Shown piece after piece: positions 13,646 through 14,817 of a stretch of 14,817 bases of DNA. Under the pieces are notes generated by a model. It made no database searches. It was not told the origin of the DNA and saw only the letters and a program-made list of their open reading frames with translations. The position numbers and the translations under genes were made by a program. How positions within the stretch are numbered: position 1 is the first letter of the stretch; each line of letters starts with the position of its first letter. Origin of the DNA: an uncultured Clostridia bacterium (lineage in GTDB: Bacteria; Bacillota; Clostridia; Christensenellales; UBA1242); assembly GCA_947589615.1 (NCBI GenBank), contig CANQBU010000014.1, positions 1-14,817 of the forward strand, read 5' to 3'.

Positions 13646-13962
13646 TTTGTACCTCCAAAAATTTCTTTTCTTAGATCAGTTATTTTAAAATCACTTTTAG
13701 GTATATCTTTAAATATTTCTTCGTTGTATATATGGTTTTCAAATTTATAACAAGTAAACTCTCTACATATAAGTGGCCTATTTTCATATATATCACACTT
13801 ATTGTTATTATTTAGAAATGGACATCTACTATACCAATCTTTAATTAATGGATGTCTATTTTCTTTTTTAGCTAATCTTTTCATTATATTTATTTCTTCT
13901 TTTCGTAAAGGTAAAAAGTTGGAACAACAGTTTCCACAGCACTTACATTCAAATGTACTCAT
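13642..13962 (-). CDS. YkgJ-type cysteine cluster protein
   Basis: 106 residues. The CxxCxxCC motif (CKCCGNCC, residues 6 to 13), the SRCPFLNNNNKCDIYENRPL segment near residue 45 and CREFTCYKF soon after give the Cys set of the YkgJ/CxxCxxCC family, thought to bind zinc or an iron-sulfur cluster. Members occur in bacteria and phages; the reaction is not established. The start follows GTGAGGA and the gene overlaps the next by 4 bases. All expected Cys are present, so it should fold. Confidence 0.85.
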   Translation of the reverse strand: MSTFECKCCGNCCSNFLPLRKEEINIMKRLAKKENRHPLIKDWYSRCPFLNNNNKCDIYENRPLICREFTCYKFENHIYNEEIFKDIPKSDFKITDLRKEIFGGTK

Positions 13963-14003
13963 TGCTTGTCCTCACTTTCAGTTAGTTTTTTACAATTTTT
14001 AAT

Positions 14004-14447
14004 TTAAATTGATTCAATTTGCAATTTTATTTTTGGAATATCTTTTAATACTGAATTATAGTTATTAATTACAACACCAGCTTCATAGACATCAGTCATT
14101 AAATTTTTGTATATTGCATCATGATTCTCAGCGTTCTTTGGTTCATCAGAATACATGTTGTATTTTTTGCACCATTCATTCTTTAATGGATTATTAAAAA
14201 AATCTTCTAACATCGGAATGTACTTGGCACAATATGCTTTTTGTTCCTCATTTATTTCATTGTTGATTGATGCCTCAATATCTGCTTTTACTTCGTCAGA
14301 GCAGCCTAAAACGTTCACTAATTCAATTTTCATAAGTCTCATACGGGCTTTATAAAATTCATCGAATTTTGCTAAATTCATAGAGCAGAAAGAAGGCATG
14401 TACTTGACATGATGAAAACACTTAGATTTATTTAAATTAAAAGACAT
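14004..14447 (-). CDS. Hypothetical phage protein, first gene of the accessory run
   Basis: 147 residues, mostly helical, slightly acidic. The N-terminus (MSFNLNKSKCFHHVKYMPSF) carries an HH pair and two nearby Cys, and the middle is acidic (LEDFFNNPLKNEWCKKYNMY). Codon use and composition look like its neighbours. No clear ribosome binding site precedes the ATG; Met17 and Met23 lack one too, and a stop codon lies two codons upstream of the chosen start. It follows the leader with promoter and hairpins. Not recognised. Confidence 0.65.
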   Translation of the reverse strand: MSFNLNKSKCFHHVKYMPSFCSMNLAKFDEFYKARMRLMKIELVNVLGCSDEVKADIEASINNEINEEQKAYCAKYIPMLEDFFNNPLKNEWCKKYNMYSDEPKNAENHDAIYKNLMTDVYEAGVVINNYNSVLKDIPKIKLQIESI

Positions 14448-14511
14448 TGGTTATGCATCTAATTACAAAACTTCAAACCTATCTAATTTATTAGTTTTAT
14501 TATTTGAATTA

Positions 14512-14558
14512 CCTCTTAACAAAGAGGCCTATGGAATTTCTAATATTAAAAAAATCAT
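14512..14558 (-). promoter_or_regulatory. Possible leader: nine-codon ORF followed by a hairpin
   Basis: On the minus transcript, GGAG stands 6 bases before an ATG that opens a nine-residue peptide (MIFLILEIP, 14529-14558) ending in TAG. The stop is followed at once by a perfect 6-base hairpin (CCTCTT / AAGAGG, 14512-14527, 4-base loop). An upstream mini-ORF next to a hairpin is the layout of translational attenuators. The short length makes chance quite possible. Confidence 0.3.
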
Positions 14559-14611
14559 CTCTAACTCCAAAAAATAGATACGGGACAACTTTTTTTGATT
14601 ATATTAAAAGT

Positions 14612-14640
14612 AGAAAAGCGCCTTTATTTAGGCTTTTTTT
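14612..14640. terminator. Terminator-like hairpin in the leader
   Basis: A GCCT/AGGC core extended by A-T pairs, with a 6-base loop and one mismatch. A U-run follows on the plus strand; on the minus strand UUUUCUACUUUU follows. It stands about 35 bases downstream of a minus-strand promoter, so it may act as an attenuator. It could also terminate a gene from the right. Confidence 0.5.
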
Positions 14641-14674
14641 CTTCTTTTCCTTTTCTCCAACTGTCAAAGATGAG

Positions 14675-14703
14675 ATTATATCATATTGTTAATAATTTCT
14701 TAA
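14675..14703 (-). promoter_or_regulatory. Minus-strand promoter of the accessory gene run
   Basis: A perfect TATAAT (14675-14680) with TTAAGA (14698-14703, four of six matches to TTGACA) 17 bases upstream. It points toward the small accessory genes and is the only strong promoter seen in this leader. Confidence 0.6.
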
Positions 14704-14757
14704 CGATAAACTGATTTTTTTCAAACTCTCAAAGTGTATCATCTTTATTCTATCATC

Positions 14758-14817
14758 ATGACAAAAGCAAACCATTTTGATACAATGCACACGGGTGCAA
14801 GCGAATATGCACAGGCT
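14758..14817 (+). CDS. Possible start of a divergent plus-strand gene, cut by the window edge
   Basis: An ATG opens twenty codons without a stop to the right edge (MTKANHFDTMHTGASEYAQA), a composition that reads like real protein. The local sequence is clearly richer in G and C than the rest of the window. There is no ribosome binding site before the ATG, and the minus strand is also open here (14689-14817, ending in TAA), so the call is weak. If real, it would be the first gene transcribed away from the minus-strand unit and might mark the phage boundary or an early/lysogeny region. Confidence 0.35.
   Translation, partial: MTKANHFDTMHTGASEYAQA

Noticed and set aside
13350..14355. Several plus-strand frames opposite the small accessory genes
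   Set aside because: Rich in Leu, Phe and Ser as expected for the antisense of Lys/Glu-rich genes; none has a ribosome binding site.
14689..14817. Minus-strand frame open from the right edge, ending in TAA
   Set aside because: Cys-rich product without recognisable pattern and it crosses the promoter region; the plus-strand reading looks more protein-like, though neither is certain.
1..14817. Alternative genetic code (stop recoding)
   Set aside because: TAA, TAG and TGA all end genes at the expected places, often overlapping the next ribosome binding site.

Overview
The window is a stretch of a tailed-phage or prophage genome from a low-GC Firmicute, most likely a gut-type Clostridia host. 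The evidence is the AT-rich sequence, strong GGAGG-type ribosome binding sites, tightly packed and often overlapping short genes, and a canonical packaging-and-head module. Nearly every gene is on the minus strand, so the window reads from right to left in transcription order. TAA, TAG and TGA all end genes cleanly, so the standard code applies. No tRNA, rRNA, CRISPR array, integrase or insertion sequence was seen.

Right part (about 14.8 to 10.5 kb): a 370-base leader holds a good minus-strand promoter, a terminator-like hairpin and, at the extreme right edge, a possible divergent plus-strand gene. Eleven or so small accessory genes follow, most of unknown function. Recognisable ones are a CxxCxxCC (YkgJ-type) cysteine-cluster protein, a YopX-family protein, and a set of small coiled proteins that share a KAKERL-type N-terminus. 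The run ends with a small RinA/ArpU-like or sigma-like regulator, the usual position for a late-gene activator.

Middle (10.49 to 9.7 kb): a self-contained hicAB toxin-antitoxin unit with its own promoter, an overlapping inverted-repeat operator and a terminator. hicB is intact, but hicA carries a one-base frameshift just before its catalytic GTSH motif. Next is a roughly 450-base non-coding stretch with several hairpins.

Left part (9.3 to 0 kb): the packaging and head module. In order it holds a small HExxH protein, terminase small subunit, terminase large subunit (frameshifted inside its Walker A motif), a small membrane protein, a P22-like portal, a zinc-ribbon/C2H2-finger protein, a scaffold-like coiled protein, a Mu gpT-like major capsid protein, a 647-residue fibre-like protein, a short pectate-lyase/tail-collar protein, and the start of what may be a head-tail connector. 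Putting fibre and collar genes between the capsid and the presumed connector is unusual.

The points most worth a second look are these. First, terL and hicA share a lesion pattern: extra C bases immediately 5' of GG on the coding strand, inside catalytic glycine motifs; removing them restores perfect family motifs. Second, a perfect hairpin covers the capsid gene's ribosome binding site. Third, a triple direct repeat lies between the zinc-finger and scaffold genes. If the frameshifts are real rather than sequencing errors, this phage cannot package DNA by itself and its HicA toxin is dead.
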